A stretch of DNA of 64,000 nt from Pseudogracilibacillus sp037071985 (GCF_037071985.1 NZ_JAXHDF010000003.1:124001-188000); one strand, 5' to 3'. Positions 1 to 8,932 are shown, counted from the stretch's first letter. Made by a program: numbers and translations. The notes: generated by a model from the sequence alone, not told the origin.

Positions 1-1
1 C

Positions 2-1327
2 CTTGCGGTAAAAGCGGCAGATGCATCCAAACATCTCATCGAAAATATGACTGTTTTTGAGCGGGCAGAAATATTGAATCAAATTGCAGATGCTGTTAGT
101 AAGAGGCAACAAGAGTTGGCTGAATTACTAACAAGGGAACATGGTAAGCCGATTACGGAGGCACTTGGTGAGGTTGCTACTACAGCACAAGCTTTCCGTG
201 AAGCTGGTGAACAAATTAAATGGATGAACTCTGAAATCATTCCGACAAGAGATAAAAATAAGCGTGCATTTGCATACCGGAGACCAAAAGGGGTGTATGG
301 TGTAATAAGTCCGTGGAATTTTCCACTTGGAAGTGCCAGTACGTATTACATTGCACCGGGCCTTGCAGCTGGTAATGCAATTGTCTGGGTTCCTGCAACA
401 AGTACGTCTGCTGTTGCAAGTGAATTTATGAAGTGTGTGGAAGAAACGGATCTTCCTAAAGGTATACTTAATTTAGTGATTGGACGGGGGCCAGTTGCGG
501 GAGATGCATTAGTCGTTCATGAACGTACTTCCGCTATTGGTTTTACCGGAAGTACGAAAACAGGTGAAATCATTCATTCGCGGGCAGGTGCAAAATCTGT
601 ATTACTAGAACTTGGTGGTAACGGACCAACGATTGTATTTGAGGATGCAGATATTGAACATGCGGCTACTAGTTTAGTAGATGCAAGTTTTGTAAATGCA
701 GGACAAATTTGTACTTCAACTGAAAGAGTACTTGTTCATGAGTCGGTTGCGGATGGCTTTGCTGAGGCATTAATGGAAAGGATCGAAAACATTAAACTTG
801 GTGATCCATTTGATGAAACTACGGTAATGGGTCCTGTCCACAATGCAAATACTGCTGAAACAGTTGCTGATCATGTCAAAGATGCAGTTATAAAGGGTGC
901 TAAAGTACTGAGTAAAACATGTGGTCAAGAATGGCCGACAGAAATGTATGTGGAACCTGTGATCGTAGACTATGTTACAAAAGAGATGAAATTAAATACT
1001 GAAGAAACATTTGGTCCGATCATTCCAATCGTCCGATATAAGGATAAAGATGAATTAATCGAATTAATTGAATCGAGTCCATACAGATTGTCTTCTGCTG
1101 TATTTTCACGAAACACTGAAAAAGCCCTAAAGTTTGCTGAATCGCTCAAGTTCGGTTTTGTCCATATAAATGAAGCAAGTAATTATTGGGAAACGCAAAT
1201 TCCTGCCGGCGGAACTGCAGGTAGTGCTAGTGGTTATGGCCGTTCTGGAGGTAGAGCATCGATTGAAGAGATGAGTGAAGTTTGTACAGTGATTTTAAGT
1301 ATGACAGGTGAGAACAAAGATGAATAA
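2..1327 (+). CDS. NAD(P)-dependent aldehyde dehydrogenase (5'-truncated by window)
   Basis: Oxidises an aldehyde to a carboxylate in the cytoplasm. The frame is already open at base 2 and the upstream residues fit the family, so the start lies before the window and the first Met (47) is internal. Visible: the NAD-site motif PWNFPL, the general-base Glu in LLELGGNGP and the catalytic Cys in NAGQICTSTERV. The C-terminal end is family-typical, including the glycine-rich stretch YGRSGGRASIEEM. The last 20 bases overlap the permease gene, so the two are co-transcribed. In this island the substrate is probably a sugar-derived aldehyde, but nothing in the sequence fixes it. Confidence 0.93.
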   Translation, partial: LAVKAADASKHLIENMTVFERAEILNQIADAVSKRQQELAELLTREHGKPITEALGEVATTAQAFREAGEQIKWMNSEIIPTRDKNKRAFAYRRPKGVYGVISPWNFPLGSASTYYIAPGLAAGNAIVWVPATSTSAVASEFMKCVEETDLPKGILNLVIGRGPVAGDALVVHERTSAIGFTGSTKTGEIIHSRAGAKSVLLELGGNGPTIVFEDADIEHAATSLVDASFVNAGQICTSTERVLVHESVADGFAEALMERIENIKLGDPFDETTVMGPVHNANTAETVADHVKDAVIKGAKVLSKTCGQEWPTEMYVEPVIVDYVTKEMKLNTEETFGPIIPIVRYKDKDELIELIESSPYRLSSAVFSRNTEKALKFAESLKFGFVHINEASNYWETQIPAGGTAGSASGYGRSGGRASIEEMSEVCTVILSMTGENKDE

Positions 1328-2294
1328 GAACATAGTAATGTTTCGTATTTTAGATCTTGCACCTGTTATATTATTAATTATTTTATTAGGTGTATTTGCG
1401 GCTTTGGATCCAAGAATTGTTTCGGGTCAAAACTTGATGCAAATTTTAATCAATACAGCACCGGTTGCAATTCTCGCACTTGGAGCAATGGTTGTTCTAA
1501 TTGCTGGAGGAATTGATTTATCGGCAGGATATGGTGTTGCTCTTTGTTCTGTTATTTTTGCCTCTTTTTTAACAAATGAAGGTTCTTTAGTAATGGCGGT
1601 GGTTTTTGCGCTACTTACTGGAGTATTGATTGGGTTATTTAATGGCTTTTTCATTGGTTTATTTAATGTACAGCCATTTATCGTTACACTAAGTTCAATG
1701 ACGATCATTCAGGGAGCAACACTTGTTGTTGCAACCTCTGGTACATTAATGATAACAAATCCAGTACTCAAAACTTTGGGGATTGGCACGACAGGTGTCA
1801 TTCCTAACATCCTTATTCTCACGTTTTTACTGCTTGCAATTATTTATGTGTTAGTGTACCACACTAATTTTGGGCTTTGGACATATGGACTTGGAAGTAG
1901 TGCAGAATCTTCTGAATCATCAGGTGTACCAATTGCAAGACAACAAATTTTGGTTTATCTTTTCAGTGGAGTTTGTACTGCGTTAACAGCAATGCTCTTA
2001 GTTTCAAGGGTAACAATTGTTTCTCCGAACATTGGTGGTATTAGTATCTTACTTGATGCGATCACTGCAACTGTTATCGGTGGAACGAGTATTTACGGAG
2101 GAAAAGGATCGATCTGGGGAACGTTAGTTGGTGCTTTAATCATTAGTTTAATTACAAACGCGCTCGTTGTATTTGGGATCAGCTCGTCAAGTTTAGACCT
2201 ATTTAAAGGTGCAATTATTATAGGAGCATTGGCCATTGATTCAGGGATTAGATATGCAAAAAGTAATCTGTCAAGTGGTGGGGAGACAGCATAA
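1308..2294 (+). CDS. ABC sugar transporter permease, RbsC/BPD_transp_2 type
   Basis: Polytopic inner-membrane subunit of a ribose/inositol-type ABC importer (328 aa, usual family length). The N-terminus is hydrophobic and multiple membrane segments follow. The signature loops GGIDLSAG and GGTSIYGGKGSIWGT match the RbsC pattern. GTG 1308 gives a 20-base overlap with the aldehyde dehydrogenase; ATG 1320 is an alternative start with an 8-base overlap. Its ATPase and binding protein are not in the window and may lie upstream. Substrate is inferred only from the neighbouring sugar-acid genes. Confidence 0.9.
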   Translation: MRTKMNKNIVMFRILDLAPVILLIILLGVFAALDPRIVSGQNLMQILINTAPVAILALGAMVVLIAGGIDLSAGYGVALCSVIFASFLTNEGSLVMAVVFALLTGVLIGLFNGFFIGLFNVQPFIVTLSSMTIIQGATLVVATSGTLMITNPVLKTLGIGTTGVIPNILILTFLLLAIIYVLVYHTNFGLWTYGLGSSAESSESSGVPIARQQILVYLFSGVCTALTAMLLVSRVTIVSPNIGGISILLDAITATVIGGTSIYGGKGSIWGTLVGALIISLITNALVVFGISSSSLDLFKGAIIIGALAIDSGIRYAKSNLSSGGETA

Positions 2295-2323
2295 ACTTAT
2301 ATGCTCCCCTCTCTTGTTTTTTT
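2280..2323 (+). terminator. Imperfect intrinsic terminator after the permease
   Basis: AGCAT...ATGCT forms the upper stem and GGGG...CCCC the lower stem with a four-base bulge. A TTTTTTT run follows at 2317-2323. The hairpin begins inside the last codons of the permease. Confidence 0.45.
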
Positions 2324-2352
2324 AGATAGATATCAAATAGAGGGAGGATATA

Positions 2353-3381
2353 ATGAAACAATTAAACATTGGAATAATTGGAATTGGCCGTTTCGGTCGC
2401 TTACATTTGCAAGTCTTGCAACAATTACCGGGATGTAAAATTGTTGCAATTGCTGATACAGATGAAGAATTATTAAAACAAGTAAAAAAAGAGAACTCTA
2501 TTGAATTATTATATACAGATGCATTTGATTTAATTAAAAACCCTGCTATTGATATTGTTGATATCGTTAGCTCAGAAGATACGCATGGGATGTTCGCTAT
2601 TGAAGCAATAAAACATGGAAAACACGTATTTATTGAGAAGCCAATTGCAACAACATATAAAGAAGCTGTAGAAATTGAACAGCTAGCAGCTGAAAAGAAT
2701 GTCCAAGTAATGGTTGGAAATATTAGCCGTTTTAGTACTCCTTATGCGTCGATTAAAAAGGTTATTGAAAACGACAAACTTGGTGAAATTGGAATGATTC
2801 GTGCAAAACGAAATTTTAGTAAAAATTGGTTTGATCATTTTGGTAAGCGTGTTCATCCTGTATATGAATCTGGGATTCATGATTTAGATTTAATTTTATG
2901 GTATGTAGATAGTCCTTGTGTGGAAGTGTATGCGACAGAAAGAAATGTAAGCGGGTATACGTATCCTGATTTATTTTCAACTGTATTAACGTTTGAAAAT
3001 AGGATTGTTGCTTCACTAGATTCTGCATGGCTCTATCCGAAAGGTGGTCCACAAAACCTGGTTGAAACATTAGAACTTGACGGAACGATTGATGCCGATA
3101 TCGAAGTGTATGGGATGAAAGGGACTGCTAATTTCAAACTTTCACATAGTGGATATTCTATCTGGACAGAGGAAGAAGTTTTGCATCCAGAGTTAACGCT
3201 ATGGACAACGGAGCAAGGAAAGATTGGTGGAGCAATTCATGCAGAATTAAGTCATTTCATCGAGATAGTAAGAATGAATCGGCATTCCAATATCGCACCG
3301 ATAAGAGATTCGGTTGAAGCACTTAGAATTGCAGATGCTATTGTTCAGTCAGCTGCAGAAAAACGAATTATTTCATTGTAA
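2353..3381 (+). CDS. Gfo/Idh/MocA-family NAD(P)-dependent sugar dehydrogenase
   Basis: Soluble oxidoreductase of 342 aa. The N-terminal Rossmann fold carries GIIGIGRFGRLH (residues ~7-18). The EKPIATT motif with the catalytic-region Lys is at about residue 97, and the C-terminal substrate domain contains GIHDLDL. Family members oxidise cyclitols, sugars or glycosides at a secondary hydroxyl (inositol dehydrogenase type). A good Shine-Dalgarno (AGAGGGAGG) precedes ATG 2353. It follows a sugar permease, which supports a sugar or cyclitol substrate; the exact one is unknown. Confidence 0.88.
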   Translation: MKQLNIGIIGIGRFGRLHLQVLQQLPGCKIVAIADTDEELLKQVKKENSIELLYTDAFDLIKNPAIDIVDIVSSEDTHGMFAIEAIKHGKHVFIEKPIATTYKEAVEIEQLAAEKNVQVMVGNISRFSTPYASIKKVIENDKLGEIGMIRAKRNFSKNWFDHFGKRVHPVYESGIHDLDLILWYVDSPCVEVYATERNVSGYTYPDLFSTVLTFENRIVASLDSAWLYPKGGPQNLVETLELDGTIDADIEVYGMKGTANFKLSHSGYSIWTEEEVLHPELTLWTTEQGKIGGAIHAELSHFIEIVRMNRHSNIAPIRDSVEALRIADAIVQSAAEKRIISL

Positions 3382-3522
3382 GTATAAATCTTTAGGTGCT
3401 TTTGTGGTGCATATTGATAAGTAAGGCTACATGATGTTGGAATAACGTCATATATGTTTATGCAAAAGTAGTAGATGAAGATATAAATTGAATTGGGAGC
3501 TTTTCAAATGTAAAGAGGGTTT

Positions 3523-4272
3523 ATGATGAAAATTAATGAACATATTTATCTAATTGCAAGTGGTAAAATGGGATTTGATTGGACACATCCGTCAGATTGT
3601 AATGTATATTTACTCCATAGTAATGATGAACTTGCCTTAATTGATACTGGAACAGGTGAGTCGGTTGAGAACATTTGCCAACATATTGAAATGCATGGGT
3701 TTTCTTTGGACCAAGTAACAAAAATATTTTTAACACATATACATGCAGATCATGCTGGTGGCGCTGAAATGTTAAGGAAAAAAACTGGTGCAAAAGTATT
3801 TGTAGCTAGAGATGCTTATACTATTTTACGGGACGGAAATGAAGATAAGATTGATTTAACGACTGCGAAACAAAATGGATTTTACCCTGTTAATTATAAA
3901 TTTACCCCTTGCAAGGCAGATACGCTCATTTCAGATGGGGATCATTTCCATGTTGGATCATTAACACTGCAAGCCATTGATACTCCAGGTCATTCAGCGT
4001 ATGATGTATCTTTTTTAGTTCAAAGTGTTGCTGGACATTCTTTCTTGTTTAGTGGGGATACCGTATTTTATGATGGGAAAATCTCGATGTTGTATACACA
4101 TGACTTTCAGCTTCATTCCTTACAGAAAAGTATTGATAAACTGGCAAACTATCAGGTGGATCTTCTCTTACCCGGGCACTATCAACCGGCGTTATCAAAT
4201 GCGAAGCATCATCTTAAAATTGCTCAGAATGCTTTTAGTAGTATGAATATACCGAAAAATATTGTAGAGTAA
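3523..4272 (+). CDS. MBL-fold metallo-hydrolase
   Basis: Metallo-beta-lactamase-fold hydrolase of 249 aa. The metal motif THIHADHAGG is near residue 71, with further ligands in DTPGHSAYD, FSGDTVF and LLPGHY, so the binuclear metal site looks intact. Family members include lactonases, glyoxalase II and thioesterases. Beside sugar dehydrogenases a lactonase role is plausible but unproven. Two adjacent ATG codons (3523, 3526) could serve as start. Confidence 0.85.
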   Translation: MMKINEHIYLIASGKMGFDWTHPSDCNVYLLHSNDELALIDTGTGESVENICQHIEMHGFSLDQVTKIFLTHIHADHAGGAEMLRKKTGAKVFVARDAYTILRDGNEDKIDLTTAKQNGFYPVNYKFTPCKADTLISDGDHFHVGSLTLQAIDTPGHSAYDVSFLVQSVAGHSFLFSGDTVFYDGKISMLYTHDFQLHSLQKSIDKLANYQVDLLLPGHYQPALSNAKHHLKIAQNAFSSMNIPKNIVE

Positions 4273-4479
4273 TAGTAGGTAATTGGAATTGTTTTAGGAG
4301 TTATTGGATAAGTAAAATTGATTTACGGTTAAAAGAAATGGGGCTTGTTTTGTGGTTGTTGAAATAAAACAGGATTAAGTTAGTAACAAAAAGTCAAACA
4401 TATTAGTGATTAGCATATTGGTAAAAAGGAATAAGTGTACGTGATTTCCTAAATCAAAAAATTAAATAACGCTGGTATT

Positions 4480-4494
4480 ACCCATATAATGGGT
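4480..4494. promoter_or_regulatory. Palindrome overlapping a TATAAT -10 box, upstream of the IclR gene
   Basis: ACCCAT-ATA-ATGGGT is a perfect 6+3+6 palindrome, and the bases TATAAT at 4485-4490 lie inside it. A regulator bound here would cover the -10 box, which suggests autoregulation of the IclR gene that starts 53 bases downstream. No convincing -35 box is visible. Confidence 0.5.
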
Positions 4495-4546
4495 GAATTA
4501 TGTAAAGACATTGTAAGTTAATAGAATACTTTAAAAGGAGAAAACC

Positions 4547-5308
4547 ATGGGTAAGATACAATCGGTGGAAAGAGCTCTGAAAATATTAGAAATATTGGCA
4601 GAGTATCCGGATGGTGTTGGTGTTACGGAGTTTTCGTTAAAATTAAATGTTGCAAAAAGTACGGCACATCGTTTGCTGAATACTTTGTTAAGTCAACATT
4701 ATGTTGCTAAGGATGAAAGAACAGATAATTATATTCTTGGAACGCAAATTTTATTTATTGCAAATCAAGCATTGGAGAATATGAGTATTGTAGAAATTGC
4801 AAAAGCGGAGATTAATAAACTCTCTGACTTAACGAATGAGACAGTGCATCTTTGTTTATTTGATAAAGATGAGGTTGTTTACATCGATAAAGTTGAATCA
4901 AATCAGACGATTCGAATGTATTCGAGGGTTGGGAAAAGATCTCTTATGCATTGCACAGGTGTTGGTAAAGCTATTTTGGCATTCTTGAAAAAGGAAGAGG
5001 TAAAGGAAATATTATCTCGTAAAGGAATGCCGGAATTCACGAAAAAAACGATAACAACACTTGATGAAATGTGGCAGGAATTAGAGAAAATCTCGAAAGA
5101 TGGTTTTGCGCTAGATGATATAGAGCATGAAGAAGGAATCAGATGTGTCGCTGCCCCTATTTTTGATCATAATAAGAAGCCAATTGCTGCAATAAGTATT
5201 TCTGCTCCGTCGACAAGAGTATCGTTTGAAAAGGCAACAAATGAATTAAGTAAATTAGTGAAGCAATCCGCAGCAGCAATTTCATATGATTTAGGTTCAA
5301 AGAGATAG
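4547..5308 (+). CDS. IclR-family transcriptional regulator
   Basis: DNA-binding regulator of 253 aa, the usual IclR length. The N-terminal winged helix-turn-helix begins with SVERALKILEIL, and the recognition region is AKSTAHRLLNTL. The effector domain ends with the typical GIRCVAAPIFD and AISISAPSTR motifs. It is preceded by AAGGAG and a palindrome over its -10 box. It sits at the head of the M20/PLP-enzyme/KDG-kinase operon and probably controls it. IclR proteins commonly regulate KDG and aromatic-acid catabolism. Confidence 0.93.
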   Translation: MGKIQSVERALKILEILAEYPDGVGVTEFSLKLNVAKSTAHRLLNTLLSQHYVAKDERTDNYILGTQILFIANQALENMSIVEIAKAEINKLSDLTNETVHLCLFDKDEVVYIDKVESNQTIRMYSRVGKRSLMHCTGVGKAILAFLKKEEVKEILSRKGMPEFTKKTITTLDEMWQELEKISKDGFALDDIEHEEGIRCVAAPIFDHNKKPIAAISISAPSTRVSFEKATNELSKLVKQSAAAISYDLGSKR

Positions 5309-5316
5309 ATAATGTG

Positions 5317-5352
5317 TACAGGCTCCTTCCTGTATTGGAAGGGGGGTCTGTA
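5317..5352 (+). other. Strong GC-rich hairpin without U tract, after the IclR gene
   Basis: TACAG plus CTCCTTCC pairs with GGAAGGGG plus CTGTA around a short loop (TGTATT), with one G-U pair and a small bulge. No T run follows, so this may be a weak terminator or an mRNA structure in the leader of the next gene. Confidence 0.4.
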
Positions 5353-5381
5353 TTGTCACAGGGCTCTTATATTTCAATTAT

Positions 5382-5409
5382 GGAACAACTTTCCTTTATA
5401 AGGAACAAC
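5382..5409 (+). promoter_or_regulatory. Candidate operator upstream of the M20 deacylase
   Basis: GGAACAAC occurs twice as a direct repeat (5382-5389 and 5402-5409), exactly 20 bp apart, so both copies face the same side of the helix. The inverted repeat TTCCTT-TAT-AAGGAA (5391-5405) lies between and partly overlaps them. This fits a site for the adjacent IclR regulator, but that is inference. Confidence 0.4.
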
Positions 5410-5459
5410 ACACCGATGTGAAATCTTACCCAAGTAAATATGTGAAGGAGGTTTAATTA

Positions 5460-6632
5460 ATGTACCTTCATTTGGATGAAGTGTTTTCAACAGAAGAATT
5501 GACAGATGTTTTTAAGCAATTGATCCAGATTCCGAGTGAGAATCCTGGAGATTTTGAAGAAAAAATTGCGCTAAAAATTCAATCGATATTAAAAGAAGAA
5601 GGAATTGACTCCGAACTGAAATATGTCGATGAGAATCGGACGAATCTTTATGCCATCTTAGAGGGAGAAATGGAAGGAAAAACCCTCCTATATAATGGGC
5701 ATCTAGACACGGTTCCTGCCGGAGGAAATTGGGAGCATAATCCGTTTTCTGCATATGAGGACGATGAAGGTTATATATATGGCAGAGGTGCCGCTGATAT
5801 GAAATCCGGGGTTGCAGCGATGCTTTATGCAACGATTTGTCTAAAAAGGCTAGGATATCCCAAAAAAGGACGATTAATATTATTTTTGAATGCTGACGAG
5901 GAAGTATTTAATATAGGGATGCATCAGTTTTTGAAGGAAAATATTGAAGTTGATTATGCAATTATTAGTGAACCGACGGATTTGGATATTGCAATTGGAC
6001 ATAAAGGAACTGCAAGATACACGATTCACACAAAGGGAACAGCCGGTCATGCTGCTTATGTTTTAGAACCTGATAATGCTATTCAAAAAATGAATATAAT
6101 TTTATCAACATTATTCCAATATAGTGAGGGTATTCGAAAATTAAAACCACATGACTTTTTTGGCAGCGCAACGAGTAATGTAACAACAATTGAAGGTGGG
6201 ATTACAGAAAATATTATTCCGAACTCTTGCTCAATAATCGTCGATCGTAGAGTGCTCCCAGGTGAAACAAATAAAGGCGTTCTAGCAGAATATAATGAAT
6301 TATTAACTGAGACAGATGTAGAATATGAAATAAATACAAAAACGTTTGTTCCTTCTTTTTTATTGGACAAAGAACATTCATTAGTAAAAAGTGTTTATGA
6401 TGTTATAGAGAAAAACCAAGAAAATGTGAAAATAAAAGCATTTGAAGCAACATGTGAGGCTCCATTTCTTGCGGTGGAAAAGGACATTCCAACCATTATT
6501 TATGGACCCGGCTCATTGAATCAAGCACATGTGACAAATGAACGCGTTCACAAATCACAACTTGAGACTGCCGGACGAAATTTTGTGTTCATTTGTTTAT
6601 CTTTACTTGAAAATGAGGTTGATAAATTATGA
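5460..6632 (+). CDS. M20-family metallo-deacylase (ArgE/DapE/carboxypeptidase type)
   Basis: Zinc-dependent amidohydrolase of 390 aa. Metal and catalytic motifs are in order: NGHLDTVPAGG, RGAADMKSG (bridging Asp), NADEEVFN (acid/base and metal Glu) and SEPTDLDIAIGHKG. A dimerisation-domain insert lies in the middle. The family removes acyl or aminoacyl groups from amino acids. The strong GAAGGAGG site precedes ATG 5460, and the stop overlaps the next start by four bases (ATGA). Together with a threonine-synthase-like enzyme this suggests release and degradation of an N-acylated or peptide-linked hydroxy-amino acid, which is inference. Confidence 0.9.
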   Translation: MYLHLDEVFSTEELTDVFKQLIQIPSENPGDFEEKIALKIQSILKEEGIDSELKYVDENRTNLYAILEGEMEGKTLLYNGHLDTVPAGGNWEHNPFSAYEDDEGYIYGRGAADMKSGVAAMLYATICLKRLGYPKKGRLILFLNADEEVFNIGMHQFLKENIEVDYAIISEPTDLDIAIGHKGTARYTIHTKGTAGHAAYVLEPDNAIQKMNIILSTLFQYSEGIRKLKPHDFFGSATSNVTTIEGGITENIIPNSCSIIVDRRVLPGETNKGVLAEYNELLTETDVEYEINTKTFVPSFLLDKEHSLVKSVYDVIEKNQENVKIKAFEATCEAPFLAVEKDIPTIIYGPGSLNQAHVTNERVHKSQLETAGRNFVFICLSLLENEVDKL

Positions 6633-7828
6633 GATTAAAATGTATTGAATGTAGTGAACATTTTGAAGTAAAGCCGCTTTATAAATGCCCAAATTGTAAT
6701 GGTATATTAGATGTGGTTTATGATGTCAAAAATGAAAAGCTACGTGACCTAACTAGTAGTAACGACCTTAAACAAACATTTATTTTTCACGATCATAAAA
6801 CAGATAATTTACTTGGCGAGGGAAATACACCGATTGTTTCATTGAGTAAAACTGCAAGAAGAGTCCATACAGGAAACCTTTATGCAAAATGTGAGTTTTT
6901 AAATCCATCTGGGTCATTTAAAGACAGACCGGTTGCAGCCGGTATCAAAAAAGCACTCGAATTTGGTTATGAAAAAATTATCGTGGCTTCAAGCGGGAAT
7001 GGTGCTGCTTCAGTTTCTGCATTTGCTGCCCGCTTTGGATTGGATTGTATTATATTAGTTCCAGAGAGTACACCAGATGAAAAAGTAAAACAGGCCCATT
7101 TCTATGGTGGTAAAGTAATAAAGGTAAAAGGACCATATAGTAATAGTTTTAATTTAGCTTTACGTTTGAGTGAAGTTTCACCTTACTATAACTTGACGAC
7201 TACATTCATTAATCCGTATACAATTGAGGGGGATAAAGGAGTAGCATATGAAGCTCATTTTCAATTGAATCAATGGCCGGATTATGTCGTTGTTCCAATT
7301 GGAGCTGGCCCACTTTTAGTTGGAACATTTAAAGGGTTTAAAGAATTAAAGGAATTGTTTGATTTGGATTGTCCATTACCAAGAATGATTGGGGTACAAG
7401 CTACTGGATGTTCACCAATTGCGGAAGCGTTTAAATTAGGACTAGAGTATGTTTCCGAGGAAGAAAATCCTCAGACTATTGCCGGCGGAATCGGGGATGG
7501 TCTACTGGGGTATTCTGAAGATGGTACGTACACTCTTGATATTATTCGAGAATCTGGTGGGCTTTGTATCGATGTTTCTGATGGGGAACTTTTAGCGGCA
7601 CAATCGGAGTTAGCAAAAGAAGAAGGTATGTTTGTTGAGCCTTCTGCTGCAACATCGCTTGCTGGATGGAGGAAAGCCTTTAAAGGTAAAGATATGACAG
7701 AAACGTCTTCCTTACTATTAATGACTGGTCATGGATTAAAAGATATGAAAAGTATTGATCAGACAAATGAAATAATTCCATGTATTCTTCCAAATGTCGA
7801 TGATTTAATTAGGTTAATTCAAAAATGA
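6629..7828 (+). CDS. Threonine-synthase-like PLP-dependent enzyme
   Basis: Fold-type II PLP enzyme of 399 aa. An N-terminal zinc ribbon is visible (Cys 5, 8, 20 and 23). The PLP lysine lies in NPSGSFKDRP (about residue 98) and the phosphate loop is GGIGDG. The length and zinc ribbon match ThrC of the archaeal/Bacillus type. True threonine synthases sit with hom/thrB, whereas this one lies between an M20 deacylase and a sugar kinase. It may therefore act as a catabolic beta- or gamma-eliminase (threonine deaminase- or diaminopropionate lyase-like). Confidence 0.8.
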   Translation: MRLKCIECSEHFEVKPLYKCPNCNGILDVVYDVKNEKLRDLTSSNDLKQTFIFHDHKTDNLLGEGNTPIVSLSKTARRVHTGNLYAKCEFLNPSGSFKDRPVAAGIKKALEFGYEKIIVASSGNGAASVSAFAARFGLDCIILVPESTPDEKVKQAHFYGGKVIKVKGPYSNSFNLALRLSEVSPYYNLTTTFINPYTIEGDKGVAYEAHFQLNQWPDYVVVPIGAGPLLVGTFKGFKELKELFDLDCPLPRMIGVQATGCSPIAEAFKLGLEYVSEEENPQTIAGGIGDGLLGYSEDGTYTLDIIRESGGLCIDVSDGELLAAQSELAKEEGMFVEPSAATSLAGWRKAFKGKDMTETSSLLLMTGHGLKDMKSIDQTNEIIPCILPNVDDLIRLIQK

Positions 7829-7844
7829 TTACTAGATCATTTTT
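7821..7844 (+). promoter_or_regulatory. Intercistronic hairpin before the KDG-kinase Shine-Dalgarno
   Basis: AAAAATGAT and ATCATTTTT form a perfect 9-bp stem with loop TACTAG. The stop codon of the upstream gene is in the stem, and the GGGAGGTGGAGG ribosome site follows at once. It may tune translation or mRNA stability of the kinase. Confidence 0.5.
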
Positions 7845-7863
7845 GGGAGGTGGAGGTAATCAT

Positions 7864-8844
7864 TTGAAAAAACAAATAGACGTTATAACAATTGGGGAGT
7901 CAATGGTAGTTTTTAATCCGTTACAAGATGTCTCCTTTATAGATTCACATTTATTTATGAAACAAATAGCAGGTGCGGAGTCAAATGTTGCTATTGGATT
8001 AAGCAGATTTGGTCATAAGGTAGGTTGGATCAGTAGACTCAGTAACGATGTATTTGGCTATTTTGTTCATAACATATTAAGAGGTAATGGTGTGGACACA
8101 AGTTTTGTGGAATTTGATGACACCTATCCAACAGGTTTATTAATTAAAGAACGCATCATCCAAAATCAAACAAATGTTTACTATTACCGAAAGAATACAG
8201 CAGCCAGTTATATAGGGCCAGAGGTTTTAGATGATAAATATTTGGCCCAAGCAAAATATTTATTTATCACAGGTATTACACCAGTATTAAGTGAGTCATG
8301 CCATGAGACTATTTTTTCGGCAATTAAAATGGCAAAACAATTGGGATTAAAAATTGTTTTTGATCCAAATGTACGCTATAAATTAATAGATAATGAAGCA
8401 GCTTATAAAAATATGCTTCATGAGATTGTTGGATTAGTAGATTACTTCTTACCAGGAAAAGAAGAAGCAAAGTTTTTATGTGGCTTTGATACACCCGAAG
8501 AAATTTCAAAATTTTATTTAGCAATGAATGATGAGTTAACGATTGTGTTAAAGCTTGGTGAAAAAGGTTGCTATTATAAATCAGCGGATCAAGAAGAATA
8601 TATAGAAGGCATTAAAGTCGACAAGGTTGTCGATTCAATTGGAGCAGGAGATGGATTTACGGCTGGTTTTGTTAGTGGTCTGTTAGATGGATTAAATATA
8701 CGGGAATCATTAATTCAAGCTAATATCGTAGGTGCAATGATCGTTCAATCAAATGGAGATATAGAAGGATTCCCGAACCGAAATCAGTTTAATAGTTATA
8801 AAGATTTTGTACTAGACCCTGAAAAGGATGAGGTGAATCGTTAA
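7864..8844 (+). CDS. PfkB-family sugar kinase, probable 2-dehydro-3-deoxygluconokinase
   Basis: Phosphorylates a sugar or sugar acid, probably KDG to KDPG. Motifs: ITIGESMVVF at the N-terminus, GGxExN-like GAESNVAIGL (PfkB signature 1 region), FDPNVRYKL, and the anion hole/catalytic Asp in DSIGAGDGFTAGF. I place the start at TTG 7864, which is 326 aa, because GGGAGGTGGAGG lies at the right distance. An upstream in-frame ATG (7825) would translate the ribosome site itself. KDG kinases are normally paired with a KDPG aldolase; only a fragment follows here. Confidence 0.85.
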   Translation: MKKQIDVITIGESMVVFNPLQDVSFIDSHLFMKQIAGAESNVAIGLSRFGHKVGWISRLSNDVFGYFVHNILRGNGVDTSFVEFDDTYPTGLLIKERIIQNQTNVYYYRKNTAASYIGPEVLDDKYLAQAKYLFITGITPVLSESCHETIFSAIKMAKQLGLKIVFDPNVRYKLIDNEAAYKNMLHEIVGLVDYFLPGKEEAKFLCGFDTPEEISKFYLAMNDELTIVLKLGEKGCYYKSADQEEYIEGIKVDKVVDSIGAGDGFTAGFVSGLLDGLNIRESLIQANIVGAMIVQSNGDIEGFPNRNQFNSYKDFVLDPEKDEVNR

Positions 8845-8851
8845 TGACTGT

Positions 8852-8932
8852 TTGTTAAATAGTATTGAAGAATCTCCAATTATTAAAGTACTAAGAAATT
8901 TACCAGCAGATAAATTTAGACAAAACGAATAA
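8852..8932 (+). pseudogene. Probable N-terminal remnant of a KDPG aldolase
   Basis: A 26-codon frame from TTG 8852, after a GAGGTGA site, reads SIEESPIIKVLRNLPADKF and then stops. This resembles the first beta-strand of KDPG/KHG aldolases (pattern I-x-VxR-x-xPAdk). It sits immediately after a KDG kinase, where such an aldolase is expected. The rest of the barrel is missing and a terminator follows. The match rests on about 18 residues, so a chance resemblance is possible. Confidence 0.4.

Noticed and set aside
47..1327. Met at 47 as the true start of the aldehyde dehydrogenase
   Set aside because: The frame is open upstream to the window edge, the upstream residues fit the family and the protein would lack its N-terminal helix.
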